Assembly: GCF_051251125.1 (NCBI RefSeq)
Contig: NZ_JBPCZL010000014.1
Length of the DNA stretch: 64,000 nucleotides
Source of the DNA: Carnimonas bestiolae
GTDB taxonomy: Bacteria; Pseudomonadota; Gammaproteobacteria; Pseudomonadales; Halomonadaceae
Reading direction: 5' to 3' (one strand)
The notes under the pieces were generated by a model that saw nothing but the letters and a program-made list of their open reading frames with translations, was not told where the DNA came from and ran no database searches. Position numbers and translations under genes: made by a program. Positions 8,363 to 17,102 of the stretch are shown here, one piece after another. Position 1 is the first letter of the stretch, and each line of letters begins with the position of its first letter.

Positions 8363-10441
8363 TCATGACTCTTCCGGCTGCACTGGTTTGAGCATTTGCG
8401 CGCACCACTCACGCCACAGAGCCTCTCCGGCGGCGCGCCCGCTCTGCTCGAAACGACGTGCCAGCCAGCGCTCGTCCTTGCCCTGGTAGAGCATTCCCAG
8501 CAGCCCTTGCCGAGCATCGCTGTCGAGGTGCTCGCGCAGGCCGCCCCAGTGGCTCTTCAGCAGGGTGCGATAGGGGGTAAGCGGCGCATGCGCCTGAGCA
8601 AGCCGCTTGAGTGCACTCACGAGTTCGGGCGAGGAAGGAATGGCATCGGGCAGCATTAGCCGATCAACCAGCGCCACATCCAACTCGCGCAGCTCCATCG
8701 CGAGTCGCTCCTCGAGCGTTACCGCCCAATGTTGACGGCATTGCCGAAACAGGCTGGCGCCCTCGGCATTGAGCGCGCGCCCCACCATCACCGCGTGCTC
8801 ACCGGAAGAGCGTTCGGCTCGCAGACCAAGGCGCAGCGGTAAACAGGCTAGACGCGACCAGAAATGCACCAGCCCAGCTTCAGCACCGAAGCTCGCCCCC
8901 AGCAGCGCCACGCCTTTACTGGCGGCATCCAGCGCCACTGCATCGATGAGTTTCCTAGCAATACCGCGCCGCTGCGCAGCAGGGTGCACGGCAATCCGCA
9001 TGATTCTGCGCCAGCGCAGTTGGGCCGCCTGCTTCAGCCCTTCGTGCAGCGCCAGTGATTGAGGCAGCAGTTCACCCGGCAAACGTCGCTCGCCCCGCGT
9101 TACCGCCTCGGCCATATCGGGCGTATAGCCACCTTCGTCGACGCTGGCGCATACGCCTAGCAGCTGTGTGTTGTCACGCGCAATCCAGATCGAGATCGGG
9201 CGCTGGTCAAGCAGTCGCGTCAGATCGCTCGGCGCAGTGCGATAGTGGGCCGTTACTAGCAGACCAAACAGGGTGTTCAGCGCGGCATCGCTGGCCGCCA
9301 GACGGTCGCGATCGATGCGCTCGATGCGCACTTCGTCAAACTGCAACGGCCCTTCCGGCACCTCGCCATTCAGACACAACAGCTGATTGGTCAAGGCTTC
9401 CAGAGGATCGCCTTGCGCCCAGCGCACCGGCGTATCCAATGTCAGCGCCTGCCAGTCAGGCGTGCGCTGCTCGAGATAATCGCGGAAGCGAATGGCAAAA
9501 CCGCGACCGCTGCCCTCATAACCGTGGGTGGTGGTCGCGAAAGCAATACGCGGGAAGCGCTCAACGCACTGTTTCAGCAGCTTTACCGGCAGCGCCGCTG
9601 CTTCATCGACCAACAGCAGACTGCCATCACCGCCGGGCGGATGGGCACTCTCCAAGGCTTGCTGTAAGGCGAGCGCGTCGAGAAAGCGTACCTCACCATC
9701 GGGATGCACGAAGTTGTGTCCTTCACGCTGACCTTCCGGCGCATGCTGCTCAAGCTGAGCAAACAACGACTCCACTGAAGCGAAGGCGGGCGCCGTCACT
9801 AGCAGCGTACCGCCCTTCTCACGCAATCGCTGCGCCGCCGCAATCCCCAGCGCGGCGCTTTTGCCGCGACCGCGATCGGCCGTTAGCACCAGTGGACGGC
9901 GGCGTTTGAGCGATGCGAGGGCTGCCACGGCGTGGCGCTGATCGCTACTGAGATACCCTTCGCTATCACGCTCGGGTTGCCACTGAGGGGCGTCATCGAA
10001 GCCAGGTAAAGTCAGCTGCCCGTTGAGCAAGCGCGCGATGGCCGAGGATTGCTCGAGCAAGCGCTGCATACGCTTGCCGGAGCGGCCAATAAAGCTCACG
10101 TTGCTAGTGATTAGCACGAACACACCGCCGGCTTTCAAGGTGCCTGAGAGCGCGCCAAAGGCATCTGCGTCCATGCCCTCGCGCGCGTCAAACAGCACAG
10201 CATCGGTCTCCTCGCCTAACCGACGCTGCGCTTGGCCGGGCTGGACCCAGCTAATGTCGGGCGCCTGCTCGGGCCGCTGATTCGCCACCCACAGCGCGCG
10301 CGCACCGTAATGCGCAAGCAGCGCTGCAATCGTGTCGTCGCTGGGAGAGTCGCACCACAGCAAGGTACGAAATCCCACTGAGGCGAGGCGGGTATCCAAC
10401 TGCTGCAGTGAAGAACAGAGATCGGCACTGGGTGACGTCAT
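8363..10441 (-). CDS. tmcA: tRNA(Met) cytidine acetyltransferase TmcA
   Basis: This 692-residue enzyme makes N4-acetylcytidine at the wobble position of elongator tRNA-Met. The order is an N-terminal DUF1726-type domain, an RNA helicase-like ATPase with Walker A TADRGRGKS (about 188-195) and LLLVDEAAALP, a GNAT domain with IAVHPAAQRRGIARKLIDAV, and a C-terminal tRNA-binding region. The length is right for TmcA. It stands alone, with about 100 bp to pepD and about 255 bp to the aldolase gene. Confidence 0.93.
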   Translation of the reverse strand: MTSPSADLCSSLQQLDTRLASVGFRTLLWCDSPSDDTIAALLAHYGARALWVANQRPEQAPDISWVQPGQAQRRLGEETDAVLFDAREGMDADAFGALSGTLKAGGVFVLITSNVSFIGRSGKRMQRLLEQSSAIARLLNGQLTLPGFDDAPQWQPERDSEGYLSSDQRHAVAALASLKRRRPLVLTADRGRGKSAALGIAAAQRLREKGGTLLVTAPAFASVESLFAQLEQHAPEGQREGHNFVHPDGEVRFLDALALQQALESAHPPGGDGSLLLVDEAAALPVKLLKQCVERFPRIAFATTTHGYEGSGRGFAIRFRDYLEQRTPDWQALTLDTPVRWAQGDPLEALTNQLLCLNGEVPEGPLQFDEVRIERIDRDRLAASDAALNTLFGLLVTAHYRTAPSDLTRLLDQRPISIWIARDNTQLLGVCASVDEGGYTPDMAEAVTRGERRLPGELLPQSLALHEGLKQAAQLRWRRIMRIAVHPAAQRRGIARKLIDAVALDAASKGVALLGASFGAEAGLVHFWSRLACLPLRLGLRAERSSGEHAVMVGRALNAEGASLFRQCRQHWAVTLEERLAMELRELDVALVDRLMLPDAIPSSPELVSALKRLAQAHAPLTPYRTLLKSHWGGLREHLDSDARQGLLGMLYQGKDERWLARRFEQSGRAAGEALWREWCAQMLKPVQPEES

Positions 10442-10640
10442 AACGTATCCATCCTGAAAGGCTGATTCATTATGCCAAAGATAGCGGTCGCGTGGCGCTT
10501 CTTCCTCGCCGCCCTTACAGTACCGCTATTCAATTGCGCGCCTGTAGCTATAGCCGTGGGCTAACCGCTCACGAAGCTCAGGCAGCTTACTGGGAATCAT
10601 CGATCGACTCGGCACTCGTACTCAGCCACTTTTTCCACGC

Positions 10641-10672
10641 AAAAAAAAGCGCAGCGCTCGAAAGCGCTACGC
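10641..10672 (-). terminator. Rho-independent terminator after the aldolase gene
   Basis: On the minus strand there is a 10-bp stem (GCGTAGCGCT/AGCGCTGCGC, one G-T pair) closed by a TTCG loop, followed by eight T residues. It lies 26 bp past the aldolase stop. Confidence 0.85.
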
Positions 10673-10697
10673 CCGTTGCCTTAACACCGCTTAACGG

Positions 10698-11618
10698 TCA
10701 GGCATGGTCCTTGAAAATGGTGACGATTTGATCGAGCAACTGCAGCGCCTCTTCACGCGGACGCTGGAAGGTGTTGCGACCAATAATGCTGCCGAAGGCA
10801 CCGCCATCTGCCAGGCCCTCGATGGTATTGATCAGGCCGTCTGTGTCGGTGGCTTCGCCGCCAGAGAAAATCACGATGCGGCGACCGTCGAAGGACGACT
10901 GCACGACGTGACGCACACGTGCTGACAGCGACGAGATGTCGATTTTCTGCTCTTCGTAGACTTTCTTGGCCGCCGGCAGGCTGAGATGCTCGGTCGGCGG
11001 TTTGACCTTAATGATATGCGCACCCAGCAATGCGGCAATGTGGGCAGCGTAAGCGCAGATATCCACCGCTGTTTCGCCGGGCTTGTCGAGCTCAGGCCCG
11101 CGCGGATAGCTCCAGATCACCACGGCTAGTCCCGCAGCCTTGGCTTCGCGCGACAGCTCAGCGATTTCTTCGAACTGCTCGAACTGATAGTCGGAAGAAG
11201 GATAGATGGTAAAGCCGATGGCCGACGCACCTAGACGCAGAGCGTCATCAATGCTGGCGGTAATCGCCTGATCCTTCTGCACCGCGAGGCTGTTGGAGCT
11301 GTTCATTTTCAGAATCAGCGGAATCTGCCCAGCGAAGGTATCGGCGCCCGCTTCCAGCATGCCCAGCGGCGCTGCGTAACCTGAAAGACCTGCATCGATG
11401 GCAAGCTTGAAGTGATAGTGCGGATCGTAAGCGGCGGGATTGGCCGCGAAAGAACGCGCAGGGCCGTGCTCGAAGCCTTGGTCGACCGGCAGGATAACCA
11501 GTTTGCCGGTGCCCGCTAGCTTGCCTTGATTAAGAAAGCGCGCAAGGTTGGCTTTGGTACCCGGATTATCGCTCTCGTACCAGCCAAGAATTTCCTTGAC
11601 TCGTGCAGTCGTTGACAT
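10698..11618 (-). CDS. Class I fructose-bisphosphate aldolase (DhnA/FbaB type)
   Basis: The 306-residue protein matches the DeoC/LacD-like class I aldolases (archaeal-type FBP aldolase), which cleave fructose 1,6-bisphosphate through a Schiff base. VILPVDQGFEHGPARSF, GLSGYAAPLG, VVIWSYPRG, HIIKVKPPTEHL (likely Schiff-base lysine) and IVIFSGGEA are conserved. It is monocistronic, with its own terminator. The orthologue in related bacteria is often labelled fbaB; I leave the symbol empty because naming varies. Confidence 0.9.
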   Translation of the reverse strand: MSTTARVKEILGWYESDNPGTKANLARFLNQGKLAGTGKLVILPVDQGFEHGPARSFAANPAAYDPHYHFKLAIDAGLSGYAAPLGMLEAGADTFAGQIPLILKMNSSNSLAVQKDQAITASIDDALRLGASAIGFTIYPSSDYQFEQFEEIAELSREAKAAGLAVVIWSYPRGPELDKPGETAVDICAYAAHIAALLGAHIIKVKPPTEHLSLPAAKKVYEEQKIDISSLSARVRHVVQSSFDGRRIVIFSGGEATDTDGLINTIEGLADGGAFGSIIGRNTFQRPREEALQLLDQIVTIFKDHA

Positions 11619-11709
11619 AGTTTTTTCTCTCTCGTTTGTTTATTGCTTTGGTAAAGATCCGCCGTTTATTGCGAATCCTTATACTTTGAGAGTACCGCAG
11701 ATCAAATCG

Positions 11710-13257
11710 TCATGCACGGGAGGGGGAGCGAATTATCAAAGCCAACGGGATCAGCAGGATATAGAGGAGTCCCATCCACAAGAAGATGTCGTTGTACGCC
11801 AGTACCTGCGCCTGAATATTGACGTTACGGGCCAGTAGCTGGATAGCCGAGGTGTGCGGATCTGCAGTCACCCCCTGAAACATTTGTTCATACTGGCTGA
11901 TGCGTTCCAGGACCGCCTGACGTCCATCGTTAACGGCGGGGATAAGCTGCTGCCAATGGTAATGATCGCGCATGTCGAGGATAGTATCGATCATCGCCAG
12001 CCCCACCGCGCCCCCGAGATTACGCATCAGGCTGAACATACCGGCACCTTCGCCTATCTTGTTCGCTGGCAGTATGCCAATGGTGATGCGAGAGGCCGGA
12101 ATGATGCAGGCGATCATGCCGACACCGCGAATGATCTGTGGCCACAGGAATTCGTGAAACCCCGACTGCGCCGTCAAATTGGCGTTCATGATGGTGCCGG
12201 TCGCCACCATTACCAGCCCCACCAGAATCAGCGTACGGTGCGACACCCTATCGCCGAAGCGCCCCAACAGCGGCGCGGCAACGAACATCGCCGCACCGGT
12301 AACGAACATCACTTCGCCGATATCAACACTGGGATAATCACGAATGGTGCCGAAGAACAACGGCGTCAGGTAGACCAGCCCATAAAGCGCTACCCCCAGC
12401 ACGAAGATAATCAGCGTGCCGACCGAGAAATTGAAAAAGCGAAACAGCCGCAAATCGACAATCGGGTTTTCAGCGGTGAAGGCGCGCCACAAGAACAATA
12501 CGCAGGACACCCCGCTTACCACCGCCATCCAGAAGATCATGCGGTCGCCAAACCAGCCATCGTCGTTACCCTGCTCGAGCACGAATTCAAGCGCGCCCAA
12601 AAACAGCGCCATGAAGATCAGGCCCCAATAATCGAGATTGCCCAACGCGCCCTGCTCGCGTTTATCGATATCGAGATTGCGCCACATGACCCAGCAGGCC
12701 AGCAGGCCCGGCGGCACATTGAGCAAGAACAGCCAATGCCACGAAAGGTGCTCGGTCACATAGCCGCCCAGGGTCGGACCGATCGACGGCGCCAGCGTTG
12801 CCACCAGCCCCATGACCGCCTGCACCGAACCCATTCGATTGCGTGGAAAAATGCCGAAGCTAACCGCTTGCGTCAGGGGAATCAGCGCGCCGCCCAGAAA
12901 CCCTTGCAGCACGCGCATTACAATCAACATGCTAAGGCTGGTCGACAGTGCGCAGCCGATGCTTGCAAGGGTGAAGCCACCGCACGAGATGACCAGCGCG
13001 GTTCGCGTCGAGAGCACGCGAGACAGCGTACCCGCCAGCGGAATCATGACGATTTCCGCAATCAGGTAAGAAGTTTGCACCCACGAAATTTCACTACGAC
13101 TGGCGGCAACGCCCGCCTGCACTTCATTCAGCGAACTGGCGACTATCTGGATATCCAGCACCGCCATGAACATGCCCACGATCGCCGCCAAAAAACCGAG
13201 TTGCTGGCTGCGCGGTGGCATTGACGTGGGCGGCCCTGCCGCGTGTTGACTGCTCAT
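11710..13257 (-). CDS. emrB: DHA2-family MFS drug efflux permease (EmrB-like)
   Basis: The 515-residue inner membrane protein has the 14-helix layout of DHA2 drug:H+ antiporters. LDIQIVASSLNEVQAGV near residue 35 is the motif D1-type block of the family. RVLQGFLGGALIPLTQA and GPTLGGYVTEHLSWHWLFLLNVP are the classical EmrB motifs. It starts two bases after the emrA stop, so the two form an EmrAB-like pair that would export hydrophobic compounds with an outer membrane channel encoded elsewhere. Confidence 0.9.
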   Translation of the reverse strand: MSSQHAAGPPTSMPPRSQQLGFLAAIVGMFMAVLDIQIVASSLNEVQAGVAASRSEISWVQTSYLIAEIVMIPLAGTLSRVLSTRTALVISCGGFTLASIGCALSTSLSMLIVMRVLQGFLGGALIPLTQAVSFGIFPRNRMGSVQAVMGLVATLAPSIGPTLGGYVTEHLSWHWLFLLNVPPGLLACWVMWRNLDIDKREQGALGNLDYWGLIFMALFLGALEFVLEQGNDDGWFGDRMIFWMAVVSGVSCVLFLWRAFTAENPIVDLRLFRFFNFSVGTLIIFVLGVALYGLVYLTPLFFGTIRDYPSVDIGEVMFVTGAAMFVAAPLLGRFGDRVSHRTLILVGLVMVATGTIMNANLTAQSGFHEFLWPQIIRGVGMIACIIPASRITIGILPANKIGEGAGMFSLMRNLGGAVGLAMIDTILDMRDHYHWQQLIPAVNDGRQAVLERISQYEQMFQGVTADPHTSAIQLLARNVNIQAQVLAYNDIFLWMGLLYILLIPLALIIRSPSRA

Positions 13258-13259
13258 GG

Positions 13260-14423
13260 TCAGTGACCGTGATTGGCATCAGGCGCTGGTTGGTCAGGCG
13301 ATAGATCAGGCATTTGGCTGGCTGATCCATCCAGACTGAGGTTGGGCTCAGGCAGCACATACAGCTGGTTGCTGCCCTTGTGGCGCGTATCTACTTCAGG
13401 CACCACCGACAGCCCCGCCTGCAGTCGGCCTAGTTGATCGGCGGGCCCGGTCAAGCGAATACGCACCGGCACGCGCTGCACAATCTTGTTGAAGTTACCG
13501 GTGGCGTTATCCTGCGGCAGCAAGCTGAACTCGGTGCCGGTGGCTGGCGCGATACTATCAACTACACCGCGATAGTCGATGTCGGGATAGGCGTCCACCT
13601 TGATCGACACTGACTGACCAATACGCATATCTTCGATCTGGGTTTCCTTGTAGTTGGCTACGATGTACAAGGAATCGACCGGCACCAGCTGCAACAGGCC
13701 CATTTGCGGCTGGGCATAGGTGCCCACTTCAACGGTACGATTACCCACTACGCCATCGGCTGGAGCGTAGATGTGAGTGCGGCTCAACTGAGTGCGTGCG
13801 GTTTTAACTTCTGCTTCCGCTGATACTACGCTCGCGCGCGCCGAGTCGAGCGCCGCCTCTTGAACGGCAAGCTGACGACGGGCCGACGTTACCTGAGCAT
13901 TCCCGCTCTGCACATTGGCATGGGCTACCTGCCGATCTGCGCTATCGTCGTCCAGTTGCTGGCGCGAGACCACCCCACGGCTATTTAGCATCAAGGTACG
14001 GTTGAAACGCGCAAGCGCCTGCTCTTCAGTAGCTTTACTGGAGCTGAGTTGGGCCTGGTATTGGGCAATCTGAGAGCGACTTGCGTCTACGTTGCGAGAC
14101 GCCTGTACAACCTGCGCGTTGGCTTCCGCCAGTTTTGCGTTGGCCTGATTGAGACTATCGACGTAATCGCGGTCATCCAACGTCACCAACAGCTGCCCTT
14201 TTTTGACCCGCTGGTTGTGCTCCACATGCACACCCACCACCCGCGCATTAAGTTCCGAGCGCACCGCTACTGCGTCGCTTCTGATATAGGCGTCATCGGT
14301 AGACTGGAAGAACCGCCCGGTTTGCAGCCAATAAAGGCCCCACACAATGGCGGTAATCAGTAAGACGAGAAAAACCAGGGTAAATATCAGTCCCTTAAGC
14401 CATTTTTTTGTTAGCGCGTGCAT
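13260..14423 (-). CDS. emrA: HlyD-family periplasmic adaptor (EmrA-like)
   Basis: A 387-residue membrane fusion protein. One membrane segment lies at about residues 8-30. The biotinyl-lipoyl halves follow (RSELNARVVGVHVEHNQRVKKGQLLVTLDD and APADGVVGNRTVEVGTY) around a long helical hairpin rich in Ala and Gln. The C-terminal beta domain contains VPVRIRL. It joins the EmrB-like permease immediately downstream to an outer membrane channel. There is no regulator gene next to it. Confidence 0.9.
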   Translation of the reverse strand: MHALTKKWLKGLIFTLVFLVLLITAIVWGLYWLQTGRFFQSTDDAYIRSDAVAVRSELNARVVGVHVEHNQRVKKGQLLVTLDDRDYVDSLNQANAKLAEANAQVVQASRNVDASRSQIAQYQAQLSSSKATEEQALARFNRTLMLNSRGVVSRQQLDDDSADRQVAHANVQSGNAQVTSARRQLAVQEAALDSARASVVSAEAEVKTARTQLSRTHIYAPADGVVGNRTVEVGTYAQPQMGLLQLVPVDSLYIVANYKETQIEDMRIGQSVSIKVDAYPDIDYRGVVDSIAPATGTEFSLLPQDNATGNFNKIVQRVPVRIRLTGPADQLGRLQAGLSVVPEVDTRHKGSNQLYVLPEPNLSLDGSASQMPDLSPDQPAPDANHGH

Positions 14424-14599
14424 TCAGGATTCCAGCGGTAAATATCGGAAAGACGTTTAGTTGGATAAGCGAGGGACGAATTCCGCAGCAGCGCGAGCGC
14501 CCAATGAGGCTGGAAGGTTACGCCAAGCAAGCCCTAAGCTCAATCTAAGCAACCGTCAAAGGTGCGCTCGTACGATAGCGCTCCCCACTATAACTACGC

Positions 14600-14640
14600 C
14601 AAAAAAACGCCCCGCCGCTGATAACAGGGGCGGGGCGTTG
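14600..14640 (-). terminator. Terminator after the clpP-like gene
   Basis: An 11-bp GC-rich stem (AACGCCCCGCC at 606-616 and its complement at 629-639 of the 14-kb block) is followed on the minus strand by seven T residues. It sits 20 bp past the clpP-like stop. Confidence 0.88.
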
Positions 14641-14659
14641 CTATGAGTATAGCGCTGGA

Positions 14660-15256
14660 TTAGTCGATGTCTTTGGCCGACACGACAATTTTCTTAACCA
14701 GCCCATACTCGACGGCTTCTTCAGCAGACAGCCAGAAGTCGCGTTCGGTATCTTCACGAATTCGCTCAATCGCTTGACCGGTGGCATCGGCGAAAATCTG
14801 GTTGAGTCGTTCACGCATGCGAATGATCTCTTTCGAGTAGATGGCAATATCGCTCGACTGACCCTGGAAACCGCCAGAGGGTTGATGCAGCAGGAAGCGC
14901 GTGTTGGGCAGTGAATAGCGATTTTCTTTCGCCGCCGCCGCAAAGATCAGCGCGCCAGCACTGGCAACCCAGCCGGAACCGATCACGATAACGGGCGACT
15001 CGATGAAGCGAATCGCGTCGAAGATCATGTCGCCCGACTCTACGTGACCACCCGGTGAGCTGATGATCACCTGGATCGGATCATGGCTGAGGTAGTCGAG
15101 CGCATGCAGTTGCTGCACAACTTCACGCGCCATTTTCTGCTCAATCTGACCGGTGACAAACACTTTGCGTGCATTAACCAGGCTCTCGGCCAGCTTGGTG
15201 GTTACCGAGGTTTCGTTATTGCTGTCTTTCTTCTGCTCTTCGCTGGCTGTGATCAT
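14660..15256 (-). CDS. ClpP-family serine protease, non-clpX-linked paralogue
   Basis: The 198-residue protein is a Clp protease catalytic subunit. The triad is visible as Ser99 in GWVASAGAL, His124 in RFLLHQPSGG and Asp173 in TERDFWLSA. Compared with housekeeping ClpP the sequence is divergent, and neither clpX nor tig is nearby, so this is probably a second, specialised ClpP, resembling those described in Pseudomonas and Halomonas relatives. The ATG at 15256 has AGGAG ten bases upstream. It is transcribed alone and ends at a strong terminator. Confidence 0.85.
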   Translation of the reverse strand: MITASEEQKKDSNNETSVTTKLAESLVNARKVFVTGQIEQKMAREVVQQLHALDYLSHDPIQVIISSPGGHVESGDMIFDAIRFIESPVIVIGSGWVASAGALIFAAAAKENRYSLPNTRFLLHQPSGGFQGQSSDIAIYSKEIIRMRERLNQIFADATGQAIERIREDTERDFWLSAEEAVEYGLVKKIVVSAKDID

Positions 15257-15442
15257 TACAAGCCGACTCCTGTTTAACCTGGCGATTCTGCGGATAGCAA
15301 GGGAACTCTGAGAAAACGTCTACGCGGTGCGTAGATATCGGTTTGTCAGAATTCCCGACCTGTTTTCTAGATGCGTGCGATAAACCAAATTTCAACAGCG
15401 CGCTACACGCTAACCTCTTTTCGCATCCGTGATGCTCTTACC

Positions 15443-16125
15443 CTACTGAACGCCAGCATAACGCATCAGCGCGCTAGCGGGCAGAGGCAATACCACAACG
15501 GCAATGAAGTGCTGGTTTATTCGGCGATCTGACCGCCAAAGCCCATCTCGTCTGCTAGCTGCAACTGCTGCTCGATACTGCGGCCATCTCTGACACAGGG
15601 TGTCCATAGCACGGGAGCCGCTAGTCCATGCGCGCAAGACACCGCCACCATCCGAGCGCGCCACACATCCAGGCTACGCTGTTCGCCCTCACTGCCTGAC
15701 TTAAGTCCGAGTGCCTGCGACAGCGATGTTTCGCAGATGATCAGCCGCGTAACCCCTTTCGCAGCGGCAATGCTATCGATGGACAATACCCCCGTCGCCG
15801 TCGAAATCAGCGGCCAAATGGCGCATCCCGACATCGCCGCGAGTTCGACAGTGTGGGCAGTTTCACACCCAGATAGCAGCAGCGTATCAACCGCGTCGGC
15901 AGCGCGACAAAAACGCAGATCATCGTAAAACCTGAGGTGAGCAGCGTGATGAGTGCGCACCTTGAGCGGTGCTGTCGCGTTAGCGTGCCACGCCTCAACA
16001 GCGGCGTTTATTTCGCGGTAACCGGCCACCTCTTCGCTGAGATCGAGAATACACGGCTCCGCTGACGGAGCGCTCTTTGCCAAGGCATCAAGCGTCACGC
16101 GTTTGCCCAACGTATTAATAGCCAT
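15443..16125 (-). pseudogene. CitE-like (HpcH/HpaI aldolase/citrate lyase beta) gene with broken 3' end
   Basis: The open frame 16125-15517 encodes 202 residues with CitE-family blocks (LRFYDDLRFCRAAD, WPLISTATGVLSIDSIAA, RMVAVSCAHGLAAP) and stops just after DEMGFGGQIAE. Family members are usually near 270-290 residues. One reading frame over, immediately downstream, the translation NQHFIAVVVLPLPASAL resembles the missing family tail (HPQHIAVV..PSASAL). A frameshift near 15520-15540 is therefore likely, with the remnant running to about 15443. The ATG overlaps the stop of the upstream esterase gene (TAATG). It may be non-functional, or a shortened product may still be made. Confidence 0.6.
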
Positions 16126-17057
16126 TATTCGCCGACCTTTTCACTGCATGCCAAGCGCGCCATGATAAATTCGGCAATTCTTGCAATCGCTTGCCGCGCC
16201 TCAGGCACTTGCTGGGGAAACACCTGCCAAACGTGCCATAGCCCTCTCCATACATCGAGTTCGACCTCGCCCCCCGCAGCACGGATGCGTTCTGCCATAC
16301 GGGTGGAGTCGTCCAGCAGGATTTCATTATCGCTTACCTGTAAAAGCGTTGGCGCAATATCCGCCAAGTCACCAAATAATGGTGATATCTCGGGCTCTTC
16401 CAGCGAGCGGTGGGGGCAGTAGGCGCTGATGCACTCGCTCAGGCGCTCGGCAGGCAGCAGCGCATCGCGACGCACGTTACGTTTGAACGAAGCGCCGCTG
16501 CCGCTTAAATCGGTACAGGGTGAAAGCCCTACCAGCGCCGCTGGCTGTGGCAACCCTAGGCGCTTGAGGCGCAGCGCCAAGGCGAACATCAGGTTGCCGC
16601 CCGCGCTATCGCCCAGCAGCGCGATTCGCTGAGGCAAAATACCGCGCTCCAATAGACAACGATACGCGGCTTCACAATCGTTAAGCGCAGTAGGAAAGGC
16701 ATATTCAGGCGCCAAGCGGTAATCGGGCACGTACACCGGAACGCCCGTATGCTGCGCCAAGCGCGTCGTCAGCGGCCGAAAATCTTCTGGCGCCCCAACC
16801 ACCCAGGCGCCACCGTGCAGGTAAAGCAGCGCGGCATCATCACTATTGGCCGCCGCGGCGTTCTCGGCGGCAACACGTTCGGCAGTCACCTCGCCAAGCG
16901 GTAGCGAGCCGATCGAGGCGGCCCACTGCTTCGGCTTGGCGTTGTGCTTCTTTTGCTCCAGCGCACGCCGCAGTGCCAGCACATCGTCGCTATGGCGTAA
17001 CCGCCGCTTGGCGGTCTGGCGAATCAGTTCACGCATCAGCAGCGCTCGAATGCTCAT
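16125..17057 (-). CDS. Alpha/beta hydrolase, hormone-sensitive lipase (GDXG) family
   Basis: A 310-residue esterase or lipase. The oxyanion-hole motif LYLHGGAW and the nucleophile motif GDSAGGN mark the HSL family; VYVPDYRLAPEYAFPTALND is the usual intervening block. The catalytic Asp and His are probably in the C-terminal part (SDNEILLDDS and GLWHVWQ). The natural substrate cannot be told from sequence. It lies 45 bp after polA on the same strand and overlaps the CitE-like gene by one base, suggesting a small shared transcript. Confidence 0.88.
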   Translation of the reverse strand: MSIRALLMRELIRQTAKRRLRHSDDVLALRRALEQKKHNAKPKQWAASIGSLPLGEVTAERVAAENAAAANSDDAALLYLHGGAWVVGAPEDFRPLTTRLAQHTGVPVYVPDYRLAPEYAFPTALNDCEAAYRCLLERGILPQRIALLGDSAGGNLMFALALRLKRLGLPQPAALVGLSPCTDLSGSGASFKRNVRRDALLPAERLSECISAYCPHRSLEEPEISPLFGDLADIAPTLLQVSDNEILLDDSTRMAERIRAAGGEVELDVWRGLWHVWQVFPQQVPEARQAIARIAEFIMARLACSEKVGE

Positions 17058-17102
17058 GCAGCGTGCTGCTCCTTGCGCGCTGGGATACCGTGCCTCGCCA
17101 TG

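Noticed and set aside
9055..9909. A 284-codon open frame on the plus strand
   Set aside because: It is antisense to tmcA and its translation is Arg/Ala/Pro-rich without any domain.
11854..13224. A 456-codon open frame on the plus strand
   Set aside because: It lies wholly antisense to the EmrB-like permease gene, which has clear family motifs. The translated product is a His/Gln/Arg-rich artefact.
15443..15664. A separate small gene on the minus strand
   Set aside because: Its C-terminal part reads as the missing tail of the CitE-like gene in another frame, so it is better explained as a frameshift remnant.
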